Below are positions 22,301-34,200 of a DNA stretch of 64,000 bases, one piece after another. The notes below the pieces were generated by a model, which made no database searches, was not told the origin of the DNA, and saw only the letters and a list, made by a program, of their open reading frames with translations. Location: NCBI GenBank assembly GCA_033782935.1, contig JAWQEG010001323.1:126501-190500 (forward strand), given 5' to 3'. Positions within the stretch are counted from its first letter, which is position 1; each line of letters begins with the position of its first letter. Source of the stretch: Petrolisthes cinctipes. Lineage: Eukaryota; Arthropoda; Malacostraca; Decapoda; Porcellanidae. Both the position numbers and the translations under genes were made by a program.

Positions 22301-23024
22301 ATCTGTGTTTACAGCAGAACTTTTCGCTATAGACAAAGCCATAGACTATGCACTGAATTCTCTTCATAATTCAATAGTCATTTTCTCAGACTCCAAGTCA
22401 GCCCTTCAGGCAATTAACTCATGTCAAACTATTTCCAATGAAATCCAGGGTCGCATCATTAATAAGTTGCACTTATGCAACAAGTCCTTTACTCTGATCT
22501 GGGTGCCCGGGCATTGTCGTATTTATGGCAATGAACGGGCAGACTTACTTGCAAAATCGGCTGTAGAGCTCGAGGTTACTTGGGACGTCCCTCGTGATTT
22601 ACAGTCGTGTCTATCCCTCGGAAAGAAATCAATTAATCTTCTGTGGCAAGGTCAGTGGACCAGACTAAACATCTCTACCATCAAGCCTCAACTGGGTGAT
22701 TGGGCCACTGCCAACCGGCCCAATCGACTAGAAGAAAGAATACTGGCAAGAATAAGAACAAACTGCACCAGGATAACTCATTTAGAACCATATATAGACA
22801 AACGTTTTCCACCGCATTGTAACACCTGCAATGCGGTGTTATCTATCAGTCATATCATCCTGCATTGTCGGCGATTTGTGGGGGAACGTGCTTCCCTCAT
22901 AAGTTACTGTGATGCAGTAAAAATCCCCTTCACACTCTCAGCTCTCTTAGGTGATGGGGATGGTGGTGTGACTGATAAATTGATGACTTTCTTGAGGGAG
23001 ACCGAACTGATCAGAGTGATGTGA
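19344..23024 (+). CDS. ORF2 polyprotein: endonuclease, RT, RNase H (copy 2)
   Basis: 1,226 codons, open throughout, same domain order and length as copy 1: endonuclease with GDFNAHH and SDHFPI, RT with GVPQGSVLSP and YADD, RNase H with YTDGSKSDE, TAELFAI, FSDSKSA and NERADLLAK, and a terminal C-x2-C/H/C motif. It makes element cDNA at nicked chromosomal DNA. In the endonuclease half its variants match copy 1 (VKIHNTY, IIQQSN), but near the RNase H it matches copy 4 (HLLAEQLQ, FTINEIPPW). Confidence 0.92.
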   Translation: MFTVLQWNCRSLGNKLNNISILLHTHRPDVVCLQETGLENHSDPTQFKHYNAYRRNDGHGVAIYTHKSHPQTQITLNTTLEAVACRVKIHNTYISICSLYCPPRGPIDSDLFHNLFRQLHGKKLVLGDFNAHHCQWGSLRTDARGGQMADIIQQSNLCLLNDGQATRVDDRSGNFSAIDLSLASPDIHQDFSWHPESDSLGSDHFPICLSYSSHTVSAPLVPKFNFKRADWGSFGRIVDLDISGETIDEKMRNVTQNILHAAEVAIPKTSIIRNKREAHWWSTDCREALRKRNRRYRIFDKQPTQNNFIAYKRARAEARRVINRAKRDSWRSFVSTVNRFTPLTKVWSTIKILNNKRPYTPITTLQVDNNIYDDPVDLANVLARSFSKVSSSANYDQRFLHHKRMAELQEIDFATEDVDYPYNREFTIDELLLALRSCKDTSPGPDIITYGMIRHLGQDNLVKLLALYNEIWVSNTFPNSWHFAWIIPIPKQSGRLVNPSSFRPIALTSCLCKVMERMINNRLLFVLEAKGLLSDRQCGFRKHRSTVDHLMNLEHCISKAFANKEFMVGVFLDIHKAYDMTWRHGILMKLHGYGLRGNLPIFINNFLRDRTFSVTLPCNVTSDIFVQENGVPQGSVLSPTLFNIMINDILSSALVPRNLKYSLYADDCAMWHSSPNAQFSVGRIQAALESVHQWALQWGFKFSVPKCTGVIFSKRRVPQINVTLDGQPVPFHNSVKFLGIHFDQRLNFTHHVNNLLVRCEKPLNVLKYLSGTTWGADRKSLLMVYKTLIRTKLDYGSQVYGSASDTTLGRLDVFQNKCLRVCLGALKCTRVARMEVEANITPLRLRRDQLALNTAMSTIRKSEIGNVASASLQQHHHLQHGRRRPLAVRLHLLAEQLQIDLGDCDKFTINEIPPWETPNFGVNTSWLPSSKEKAPELEIHHLFGGIIRSHLGSHHVYTDGSKSDECVGASVWSSECEHRYRLPIHTSVFTAELFAIDKAIDYALNSLHNSIVIFSDSKSALQAINSCQTISNEIQGRIINKLHLCNKSFTLIWVPGHCRIYGNERADLLAKSAVELEVTWDVPRDLQSCLSLGKKSINLLWQGQWTRLNISTIKPQLGDWATANRPNRLEERILARIRTNCTRITHLEPYIDKRFPPHCNTCNAVLSISHIILHCRRFVGERASLISYCDAVKIPFTLSALLGDGDGGVTDKLMTFLRETELIRVM

Positions 23025-23343
23025 CTTTTTATTACTATTGTTACCATTTTGTATGACTATTTTTCAATTATGAATATTATAAATTATGTGTTGTATATAT
23101 TGTATATTATGATGTATTAGCTAGGTTTAGCGATTGTCTAATATAGGTTTAGCGATTTGTCTGTCTAGGTTTAGCGATTGGCTGGTATAGGTATTAGTCT
23201 AGTTAGCTATTGGTTGAGTAGGTACATAGATTAGTTTATTAGCTAGGATGTTAAATTAAGAAATATTATTTGTATGAAAGTACAAAATAGGAAAATTATT
23301 ATATATGTTTAGTTTTAAGTTTCAATGTAATAATAATAATAAT

Positions 23344-23400
<57 letters not shown>

Positions 23401-23538
23401 CATAGAAATAATATGCAAAAAGTTAAAATTAAAAGAATAATAAATAAATAAAATAAAAAAAAACAAATAAATAAATTTAAAATAAAAAAAATAAAAATAA
23501 AAGGCCTTAATGACCAACACCATGGTCGATAGGCCAGG

Positions 23539-23595
<57 letters not shown>

Positions 23596-23982
23596 GAAGG
23601 AGGACTTTGAGACTGGGTCGTGGAGAGAGAGGTCGTATGTTTTTATGCTCTCTCCTCTAGCTGCCAGGGCCTGCCGCACCGGCAGTAGTTTCTTTTTTTT
23701 CGCCCTTCTGGTGACGACTAGGCTTAGCTAGTATTCATTCCCTCCATAGCTGGTAGTAGATATAGTAGGTGTCTATATCTTTATACTGAGATCAACTTTG
23801 CCTCCTGCCTATGGTGGACTCCCCCACTGATAGCTCTGGGTGTGGTTAAACACAGACGGACCACCTTAGTGTGGGTTGAGAGGTTGATCTCAATCATTAG
23901 TTAATTAGGGCTGGTATTATCCTTATCTGGTGTTTTCTTTTCTCCTTCCCACTTCCCCCCATCCTTGGGGGAAGTGGTTACT

Positions 23983-25299
23983 ATGTTGCCTTCCCTCCCA
24001 ACCCCTCCTCCGTATAGCGGAGGAGGCGGCCATGACCGACCACCACCACGAACCGACGGACGATACGAGACTCGAACACCCCTCGACATAGACGTAAAAA
24101 ATGCATCATTTGTCATGCTTCATGCCACTGGTTCGGCCCCACTAGCCGGCCTCAATCCTTTCATTGTTCAAAAGGTTATTGATGGCTGGGCTGGTGTGGT
24201 TGAATCTGTTAAAAAATTTGCATCTGGAGATCTCTTAGTCAAAACATTTAATTCTAAACAAGTAGCCACTTTGCTAAAATTACGTCAGATCCACAATAAG
24301 GAAGTAGAAGCCAAGATTCCTCAAGCCATGAATTCCTGCAGGGGAGTAATCACCTGTAGGGATTTAATGATGATGGAAGAAACTGAAATAATTGAGGAAA
24401 TGAAAAATCAAGATATCATTGACGCTAGATTCATTACACGTTTAGAGGATGGTATAAGGAAGAAGACTGCAACACTCATTTTGACTTTTGGCAAAGTTTC
24501 ACTTCCTGAAACTGTCAAAATTGGTTATGAAATCGTTAAAGTAAGACCCTTTATCCCCAACCCTCTTAGATGCTTGAACTGTCAGATTTATGGACACGGA
24601 AATCGTACTTGTAAGGCTTCTTCTCCAGTGTGTGGCAGGTGCGCGACGCCTGGCCATGCTGAGGAAAAGTGCACATTAGTGGAGCTCTCCTGCTTTCATT
24701 GTAAGGGTACTCACTCCACTTCCTCGAGGGATTGTCCCAAGTGGAAGCTGGAGAAGGAGGTCTGCTCAGTGAAGGCAGTGCGAGGTATCTCCTATCATGA
24801 TGCGAGGAAGGCGGTGATGGGATCGCAAGCGACCCCATCACCCAATGTCTCGTATGCATCGGCGGTGATATCTCGACCCGTGATGTGTACTATTAGTACT
24901 CAGACTGAGTCAGAGCCGAGCGAACAGGCTGAACAATCTACTTCTACACCTACTATTATTACCCCCTCTAAGACTATTACCAAATCTACTAACTCCTATT
25001 CTCAGGCTGCAGCTGCTTTGCAGTCAGAGAAACAAAAGAAGAAGTCAGACAAGTATGACAAAATTAACTACACCACCCTAAAACCAAACAAGTCACTTCC
25101 TTGCACACACCCTACTCCCACTTCATCGGGGGAGAGAAGGGATAGCTCTTCCTCGGTGGAGTCTGGGAGACTCACCATTGATGAGGAAGCAATGGATGTC
25201 TCCGAACGCAAGAACCGGGAAAGGTCCCCCGGTAGCTACTCGCCACGCGGCGGGCGGCACAAGAAGACTAAGCGCTCAGGCCGACCCCGTAACTCTTAA
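23983..25299 (+). CDS. ORF1 gag-like protein with three zinc knuckles (copy 3)
   Basis: 438 codons from ATG 23983 to the stop at 25299. Layout is that of copy 2: Pro/Gly-rich start, three knuckles (CLNCQIYGHGNRTC, CGRCATPGHAEEKC, CFHCKGTHSTSSRDC), Ser/Lys-rich tail. Variants DKYDKINYTT, LKPNKSLP and KRSGRPRNS are shared with copy 4 and differ from copies 1 and 2. Confidence 0.86.
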   Translation: MLPSLPTPPPYSGGGGHDRPPPRTDGRYETRTPLDIDVKNASFVMLHATGSAPLAGLNPFIVQKVIDGWAGVVESVKKFASGDLLVKTFNSKQVATLLKLRQIHNKEVEAKIPQAMNSCRGVITCRDLMMMEETEIIEEMKNQDIIDARFITRLEDGIRKKTATLILTFGKVSLPETVKIGYEIVKVRPFIPNPLRCLNCQIYGHGNRTCKASSPVCGRCATPGHAEEKCTLVELSCFHCKGTHSTSSRDCPKWKLEKEVCSVKAVRGISYHDARKAVMGSQATPSPNVSYASAVISRPVMCTISTQTESEPSEQAEQSTSTPTIITPSKTITKSTNSYSQAAAALQSEKQKKKSDKYDKINYTTLKPNKSLPCTHPTPTSSGERRDSSSSVESGRLTIDEEAMDVSERKNRERSPGSYSPRGGRHKKTKRSGRPRNS

Positions 25300-25305
25300 A
25301 CCGCC

Positions 25306-28300
25306 ATGTTCACTGTACTACAGTGGAATTGTAGAAGTCTTGGGAATAAATTGAACAACATATCAATATTATTACACACACACAGGCCAGACGTCGTCTG
25401 TTTACAGGAGACAGGGTTGGAGAATCACTCTGACCCAACACAATTTAAACATTACAACGCATACAGGAGAAACGATGGACACGGAGTAGCAATATACACA
25501 CACAAATCACATCCACAGACACAAATAACATTAAACACTACTCTGGAAGCCGTTGCTTGCAGAGTGAAATTACACAACACCTACATATCCATCTGCTCTC
25601 TTTACTGTCCGCCACGCGGTCCCATTGACAGTGATTCATTTCATAATCTATTTAAACAACTCACTGGTAAAAAATTAATACTGGGCGACTTTAATGCCCA
25701 TCACTGTCAGTGGGGAAGCTTAAGAACTGATGCTCGCGGAGGGCAGATGGCAGACATTATATTACAATCCAACCTCTGCCTCCTGAACGATGGCCAAGCC
25801 ACCAGGGTTGACGATCGTTCTGGCAACTTTTCGTCTATCGATTTGTCTCTGGCCTCCCCGGATATACACCAGGATTTTTCTTGGCATCCTGAGTCCGACT
25901 CCCTTGGTAGTGACCACTTTCCCATCTGTCTCTCTTATTCAAGTCATACATTTTCGGCCCCTTTGGTTCCAAAGTATAATTTTAAGAGAGCAGATTGGGG
26001 GTCTTTCGGGAGGATCGTCGACTTGGATATATCTGGGGAGACCATAGATGAAAAGATGCGAAATGTAACACAAAACATTTTACACGCAGCCGAGGTTGCT
26101 ATTATCAAAACCTCTATAATTCGAAATAAGCGTGAAGCACATTGGTGGTCAACGGATTGCCGAGAGGCATTAAGGAAACGTAATAGGAGATACAGGATTT
26201 TTGACAAACAGCCCACTCAGAACAACTTTATAGCTTACAAACGGGCGAGGGCTGAGGCAAGGAGAGTAATTAATAGAGCTAAAAGGGACTCTTGGCGGTC
26301 GTTTGTGTCCACGGTGAATCGTTTTACACCACTTACAAAAGTCTGGTCCACTATAAAGATATTAAATAACAAACGCCCGTATACTCCCATCACCACTCTT
26401 CAAGTGGACAACAACATCTACGACGATCCCGTGGACGTAGCAAACGTACTTGCCAGGAGTTTCTCAAAAGTAAGTAGTTCAGCCAATTACGACCAACGTT
26501 TTCTCCATCACAAACGTATGGCTGAACTACAAGAGATAGACTTTGCCACAGAAGACGTAGACTACCCATACAACCGGGAGTTTACGATAGACGAACTGCT
26601 CCTTGCCCTAAGATCCTGTAAAGACACCAGTCCTGGACCTGACACCATCACGTACGGTATGATCCGGCATCTTGGCCAGGATAACCTGGTCAAGTTGCTA
26701 GCAGTGTATAATGAGATTTGGGTGTCTAACACCTTCCCAAACTCATGGCACTTTGCGTGGATCATACCGATACCTAAACAGTCTGGTCGTCTTATGAATC
26801 CCAGTTCATTTCGGCCTATTGCGTTGACTTCTTGCCTCTGTAAAGTCATGGAAAGAATGATAAATAATAGGCTACTTTTTGTTTTAGAAGCGAAGGGTTT
26901 ATTGAGTGATCGACAATGTGGCTTCCGGAAACACCGGAGCACAGTTGATCACTTGATGAACCTGGAACATTGCATTTCAAAGGCATTTGCCAATAAAGAA
27001 TTCATGGTAGGGGTGTTCTTGGACATCCATAAAGCCTATGACATGACATGGCGACACGGTATTCTGATGAAGCTTCACGGTTATGGTTTAAGAGGTAATT
27101 TGCCCAATTTCATCAACAACTTTTTGCGTGACAGAACCTTTTCTGTCACCCTTCCCTGTAATGTAACATCGGACATTTTTGTCCAAGAGAACGGAGTGCC
27201 ACAGGGAAGCGTGCTTAGTCCTACAGTTTTTAACATCATGATCAATGATATTCTGTCATCAGCTCTAGTTCCCAGGAATCTTAAATACTCGTTGTATGCT
27301 GATGATTGTGCAATGTGGCACTCGTCACGTAATGCACAGTTTTCAGTAGGACGGATTCAAGCAGCGCTTGATTCTGTCCACCAATGGGCCTTACAGTGGG
27401 GCTTTAAGTTTTCCGTTCCTAAGTGTACCGGAGTAATTTTCAGTAAACGTAGAGTACCTCAAATTAACGTAACGTTAGATGGCCAACCGGTACCATTTCA
27501 TAATTCTGTTAAATTTTTAGGAATTCATTTTGACCAGAGATTAAATTTTACACATCATATTAATAACTTGCTTGTTCGTTGTGAAAAACCTTTAAATGTC
27601 CTTAAGTACCTATCAGGTACCACATGGGGAGCCGACAGGAAATCTTTATTAATGGTGTATAAGACCCTTATTCGTACAAAGCTAGACTATGGCTCACAGG
27701 TGTATGGGTCGGCATCAGATACAACACTAGGGAGATTGGATGTGTACCAGAATAAATGTTTACGTGTGTGTTTGGGAGCTCTGAAGTGTACACGTGTAGC
27801 TAGGATGGAGGTGGAGGCGAACATACCTCCTCTCCGACTTCGACGGGATCAACTCGCACTCAACACCGCTATGTCTACGATCCGGAAGTCGGAGATCGGC
27901 AACGTAGCCAGTGCCTCCCTTCAACAACACCATTATCTCCACCACGGAAGACGGAGGCCACTGGCTGTACGCCTCCACCAACTAGAACAACAACTACAAA
28001 TAGACCTCGGGGACTGCGACAAGTTCATCACCACCAAGATACCACCGTGGGAGACACCCAACTTCGGCGTCAACACATCGTGGTTACCATCATCGAAAGA
28101 AAAGGCGCCGGAGTTGGAGATACACCACCTGTTTGGTGGTATAGTCCGCAGTCACCTGAGGTCTCATCACGTGTACACTGACGGCTCCAAGTCAGATGAA
28201 AGTGTGGGTGCGAGTGTATGGTCGAGTTAATGTGAACTTAGGTACAGATTGCCGATCCATACGTCTGTGCTTACAGCAGAACTTTTTGCTATAGACAAAG

Positions 28301-28986
28301 CCATAGACTATGCACTAAATTCTCGTTATAATTCAATAGTCATTTTCTCAGACTCCAAGTCAGCCCTTCAGGCAATTAACTCATGTCAAACTATTTCTAA
28401 TGAAATCCAGGGTCGCATCATTAATAAGTTGCACTTATGCAACAAGTCCTTCACTCTGATCTGGGTGCCCGGGCATTGTCGTATTTATGGCAGTGAACGG
28501 GCAGACTTACTTGCGAAATCGGCTGTAGAGCTCGAGGTTACTTGGGACGTCCCTCGTGATCTACAGTCGTGTCTATCCCTCGGAAAGAAATCAATTAATC
28601 TTCTGTGGCAAGGTCAGTGGACCAGACTTAACATCTGTACTATCAAGCCTCAACTGGGTAATTGGGCCACTGCCAACCGGCCCAACAGACTGGAAGAAAG
28701 GATTTTGGCAAAACTAAGAACAAATTGCACAAGGATAACGCACCTAGATCCTTATATAGACAAACGTTTTCCACCGCATTGTAACACCTGCAATGCGGTG
28801 TTATCTGTCAGTCATATCATCCTGCATTGTCGGCGATTTGTGGGGGAACGTGCTTCCCTCATAAGTTACTGTGATGCAGTAAAAGTCCCCTTCACACTCT
28901 CAGCTCTCTTAGGTGATGGGGATGGTGGTGTGACTGATAAATTGATGACTTTCTTGAGGGAGACCGAACTGATCAGAGTGATGTGA
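25306..28986 (+). pseudogene. ORF2 of copy 3, nonsense before RNase H
   Basis: The frame is open for 974 codons (25306-28230) covering endonuclease and RT, with YADD intact. At 28228-28230 a TAA replaces the Glu codon GAA found in the other copies (VWSS-ECE). The rest of the frame (28231-28986) is open and holds most of the RNase H and the terminal C-x2-C/H/C motif. A protein ending here would lack most of RNase H. The single base change suggests recent inactivation. Confidence 0.88.
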
Positions 28987-29332
28987 CTTTTTATTTCTAT
29001 TGTTACCATTTTGTATGTATTTTTGCCAATTATGAATGTTATAAATTATGTGTTGTATATATTGTATATTATGATGTATTAGCTAGGTTTAGCGATTGTC
29101 TAATATAGGTTTAGCGATTTGTCTGTCTAGGTTTAGCGATTGGCTGGAATAGGTATTAGTCTAGTTAGCTATTGGTTGAGTAGGTACATAGATTAATTTA
29201 TTAGCTAGGATGTTAAATTAAGAAATATGTTATTTGTATGATGGTACAAAACAAAAATTTGTATATAAGTTTAGTTTCAAGTTGAAGTGTAATAGTAATA
29301 ATAATAATAATAATAATGATAATAATAATAAC

Positions 29333-29366
<34 letters not shown>

Positions 29367-29493
29367 TATGCATAAAAATAATATGCAAAAAGTTAAAATT
29401 AAAATATTAATGAATAAAAATAAAAAAAATAAATAAAAAAAATAAAAAAAAATAAAAGGCATTAATGACCAACACCATGGTCGATAGGCCAGG

Positions 29494-29528
<35 letters not shown>

Positions 29529-29920
29529 GAAGGAGATGAGGACTTTGAGACTGGGTCGTGGAAAGAGAGGTCGTATGTTTTATGCTCTCTCCTCTAGCTG
29601 CCAGGGTCTGCCGCACCGGCAGTAGTTTCTTTTTTTTTCGCCCTTCTGGTGACCACTAGGCTTAGCTAGTATTCATTCCCTCCATAGCTGGTAGACGATA
29701 TAGTAGGTGTCTATATCTTTATATTGAGATCAACTTTGCCTCCTGCCTATGGTGGACTCCCCCACTGATAGCTCTGGGTGTGGTTGAACACAGACGGACC
29801 ACCTTAGTGTGGGTTGAGAGGTTGATCTCAAACATTAGTTAATTAGGGCTGGTATTATCCTTATCTGGTGTTTTCTTTTCCTCTTCCCACTTCCCCCCAT
29901 CCTTGGGGGAAGTGGTTACT

Positions 29921-31237
29921 GTGTTGCCTTCCCTCCCAACCCCTCCTCCGTATAGCGGAGGAGGCGGCCATGACCGACCACCACCACGAAACGACGGACG
30001 ATACGAGACTCGAACACCCCTTGACATTGACGTTAAAAATGCATCATTTGTTATGTTTCATGCCACTGGTTCGGCCCCATTAGCCGGCCTCAATCCTTTC
30101 ATTGTTCAAAAGGTTATTGATGGCTGGGCTGGTGTGGTTGAATCAGTTAAAAAACTTGCATCTGGAGACCTCCTAGTAAAAACATTTAATTCAAAACAAG
30201 TAGCAAGTTTGCTGAAATTACGTCAGATCCACAATTATGAAGTAGAAGCCAAGATTCCTCAAGCCATGAATTCCTGCAGGGGAGTAATCACCTGTAGGGA
30301 TTCAATGATGATGGAAGAAACAGAAATAATTGAGGAAATGAGGAATCAAGATATCATTGACGCTAGATTCATAACTCGTTTAGAGGATGGTATAAGGAAG
30401 AAGACTGCAACACTCATTTTGACTTTTGGCAACGTTTCACTTCCTGAAACTGTCAAAATTGGTTATGAAATCGTTAAAGTAAGACCCTTTATCCCCAACC
30501 CTCTTAGATGCTTGAACTGTCAGATTTATGGACACGGTAATAGAACTTGTAAGGCTTCTTCTCCAGTGTGTGGCAGGTGCGCGACGCCTGGCCATGCTGA
30601 GGAAAAGTGCACATCAGTGGAGCTCTCCTGCTTTCATTGTAAGGGTACTCACTCCACTTCCTCGAGGGATTGTCCCAAGTGGAAGCTGGAGAAGGAGGTC
30701 TGCTCAGTAAAGGCAGTGCGAGGTATCTCTTATCATGATGCGAGGAAGGCGGTGATGGGATCGCAAGCGACCCCATCACCCAATGTCTCGTATGCATCGG
30801 CGGTGATATCTCGACCCGTGATGTGTACTATTAGTACTCAGACTGAGTCAGAGCCGAGCGAACAGGCTGAACAATCTACTTCTACACCTACTATTATTAC
30901 CCCCTCTAAGACTATTACCAAATCTACTAACTCCTATTCTCAGGCTGCAGCTGCTTTGCAGTCAGAGAAACAAAAGAAGAAGTCAGACAAGTATGACAAA
31001 ATTAACTACACCACCCTAAAACCAAACAAGTCACTTCCTTGCACACACCCTACTCCCACTTCATCGGGGGGGAGAAGGGATAGCTCTTCCTCGGTGGAGT
31101 CTGGGAGACTCACCATTGATGAGGAAGCAATGGATGTCTCCGGACGCAAGAACCGGGAAAGGTCCCCCGGTAGCTACTCGCCACGCGGCGGGCGGCACAA
31201 GAAGACTAAGCGCTCAGGCCGACCCCGTAACTCTTAA
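29921..31237 (+). pseudogene. ORF1 of copy 4, start codon lost
   Basis: The frame is open and keeps all three zinc knuckles, but the position of the start ATG in copies 1-3 reads GTG here (29921-29923), so normal initiation is doubtful. Variants DKYDKINYTT and KRSGRPRNS match copy 3. The next in-frame ATG lies about 40 codons downstream and would drop the Pro/Gly-rich N-terminus. Confidence 0.75.
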
Positions 31238-31243
31238 ATCGCC

Positions 31244-34200
31244 ATGTTCACTGTACTAAAGTGGAATTGTAGAAGTCTTGGGAATAAATTGAACAACATA
31301 TCAATATTATTACACACACACAGGCCAGACGTCGTCTGTTTACAGGAGACAGGGTTGGAGAATCACTCTGACCCAACACAATTTAAACATTACAACGCAT
31401 ACAGGAGAAACGATGGACACGGAGTAGCAATATACACACACAAATCACATCCACAGACACAAATAACATTAAACACTACTCTGGAAGCCGTTGCTTGCAG
31501 AGTGAAATTACACAACACCTACATATCCATCTGCTCTCTTTACTGTCCGCCACGCGGCCCCATTGACAGTGCGATTTTAATGCCCATCACTGTCAGTGGG
31601 GAAGCTTAAGAACTGATGCTCGCGGAGGGCAGATGGCAGACATTATATTACAATCCAACCTCTGCCTCCTGAACGATGGCCAGGCCACCAGGGTTGACGA
31701 TCGTTCTGGCAACTTTTCGTCTATCGATTTGTCTCTGGCCTCCCCGGATATACACCAGGATTTTTCTTGGCATCCTGAGTCCGACTCCCATGGTAGTGAC
31801 CACTTTCCCATCTGTCTCTCTTATTCAAGTCATACTGTTTCGGCCCCTTTGGTTCCAAAGTTTAATTTTAAGAGAGCAGATTGGGGGTCTTTTGGGAGGA
31901 TCGTCGACCTAGATATATCTGGGGAGACCATAGATGAAAAGATGCGAAATGTAACACAAAACATTTTACATGCAGATGAGGTTGCTATTCCCAAAACCTC
32001 TATAATTCGAAATAAGCGTGAAGCACATTGGTGGTCAACGGATTGCCGAGAGGCATTAAGGAAACGTAATAGGAGATACAAGATTTTTGACAAACAGCCC
32101 ACTCAAAACAACTTTATAGCTTACAAACGGGCGAGGGCTGAGGTAAGGAGAGTAATTAATAGAGCTAAAAGGGACTCTTGGCGGTCGTTTGTGTCCACGG
32201 TGAATCGTTTTACACCACTTACAAAAGTCTGGTCCACTATAAAGATATTAAATAACAAACGCCCGTATACTCCCATCACCACTCTTCAAGTGGACAATAA
32301 CATCTACGACGATCCCGTGGACGTAGCAAACTTACTTGCCAGGAGTTTCTCAAAAGTAAGTAGTTCAGCCAATTACGACCAACGTTTTCTCCATCACAAA
32401 CGTATGGCTGAACTACAAGAGATAGACTTTGCCATAGAAGACGTAGACTACCCATACAACCGGGAGTTTACGATAGACGAACTTCTCCTTGCCCTAAGAT
32501 CCTGTAAAGACACCAGTCCTGGACCTGACACCATCACGTATGGTATGATCCGGCATCTTGGCCAGGATAACCTGGTCAAGTTGCTAGCAGTGTTCAATGA
32601 GATTTGGGTGTCTAACATCTTCCCAAACTCATGGCACTTTGCGTGGGTCATACCGATACCTAAACAGTCTGGTCGTCTTGTGAATCCCAGTTCATTTCGG
32701 CCTATTGCGTTGACTTCTTGCCTCTGTAAAGTCATGGAAAGAATGATAAATAATAGGCTACTTTTTGTTTTAGAAGCAAAGGGTTTATTGAGTGATCGAC
32801 AATGTGGCTTCCTGAAACACCGGAGCACAGTTGATCACTTGATGAACCTGGAACATTGCATTTCAAAGGCATTTGCCAATAAAGAATTCATGGTAGGGGT
32901 GTTCTTGGACATCCATAAAGCCTATGACATGACATGGCGACACGGTATTCTGATGAAGCTTCACGGTTATGGTTTAAGAGGTAATTTGCCCATTTTCATT
33001 AACAACTTTTTGCGTGACAGAACCTTTTCTGTCACCCTTCCCTGTAATGTAACATCGGACATTATTGTCCAAGAGAACGGGGTGCCACAGGGAAGCGTGC
33101 TTAGTCCTACACTTTTTAACATCATGATCAATGATATTCTGTCATCAGCTCTAGTTCCCAGGAATCTTAAATACTCGTTGTATGCTGATGATTGTGCAAT
33201 GTGGCACTCGTCACGTAATGCACAGTTTTCAGTAGGACGGATTCAAGCAGCGCTTGATTCTGTCCACCAATGGGCCTTACAGTGGGGCTTTAAGTTTTCC
33301 GTTCCTAAGTGTACCGGAGTAATTTTTAGTAAACGTAGAGTACGTCAAATTAATGTAACGTTAGATGGCCAACCGGTACCATTTCATAATTCTGTTAAAT
33401 TTTTAGGAATTCATTTTGATCAAAGATTAAATTTTACACATCATGTTAATAATTTGCTTGTTCGTTGTGAAAAACCTTTAAATGTTCTTAAGTACCTATC
33501 AGGTACCACATGGGGAGCCGACAGGAAATCTTTATTAATGGTGTATAAGACCCTTATTCGTACAAAGCTAGACTATGGCTCACAGGTGTATGGATCGGCA
33601 TCAGATACAACACTAGGGAGATTGGATGTGTACCAGAATAAATGTTTACGTGTGTGTTTGGGAGCTCTGAAGTGTACACGTGTAGCTAGGATGGAGGTGG
33701 AGGCGAACATTCCTCCTCTCCGACTTCAACGGGATCAACTCACCATCAACACCGCTATGTCTACGATCCGGAAGTCGGAGATCGGCAACGTGGCCAGTGC
33801 CTCCCTCCAACAACATCACTATCTTCACCACGGAAGACGGAGGCCACTGGCTGTGCCCCTCCACCTGCTAGCCGAACAACTACAAATAGACCTTGGGGAC
33901 TGCGACAAGTTTACCATCAACGAGATACCACCGTGGGAGACACCCAACTTCGGCGTCAACACATCGTGGTTACCATCATCAAAAGAAAAGGCGCCGGAGT
34001 TGGAGATACACCACCTGTTTGGTGGTATCATCCGCAGTCACCTGGGGTCTCATCACGCGTACACTGACGGCTCCAAGTCAGATGAAAGTGTGGGTGCGAG
34101 TGTATGGTCGAGTGAATGTGAACTTAGGTACAGATTGCCGATACATACATCTGTGTTTACAGCTGAACTTTTTGCTATAGACAAAGCCATAGACTATGCA

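Larger units (their letters stand above)
17613..23593 (+). mobile_element. I-like non-LTR retrotransposon, array copy 2 (both ORFs intact)
   Basis: A unit of 5,981 bp beginning tcgaaggagggggggacttt immediately after the poly-A of copy 1 and ending in a 55-bp poly-A (23539-23593). Both ORFs are open and every recognisable catalytic motif is kept, so it is the best candidate in the array for a functional source element. 5' and 3' UTR features match copy 1. Confidence 0.88.
23594..29526 (+). mobile_element. I-like non-LTR retrotransposon, array copy 3
   Basis: 5,933 bp, starting tcgaaggaggactttgagac directly after the copy 2 poly-A (its G-run is shorter than in copies 1 and 2) and ending in a 33-bp poly-A (29494-29526). 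ORF1 is open. ORF2 is cut by one nonsense codon just before the RNase H. The 3' UTR is more diverged from copies 1 and 2 than the coding part. Confidence 0.87.

Noticed and set aside
12657..30797. Conserved antisense ORFs of 90-126 codons repeated in each array copy (for example near 12.8, 18.7, 24.7 and 30.6 kb)
   Set aside because: They recur only because the sense ORF1/ORF2 recur; they have no domain, and their translations follow the codon structure of the sense strand.
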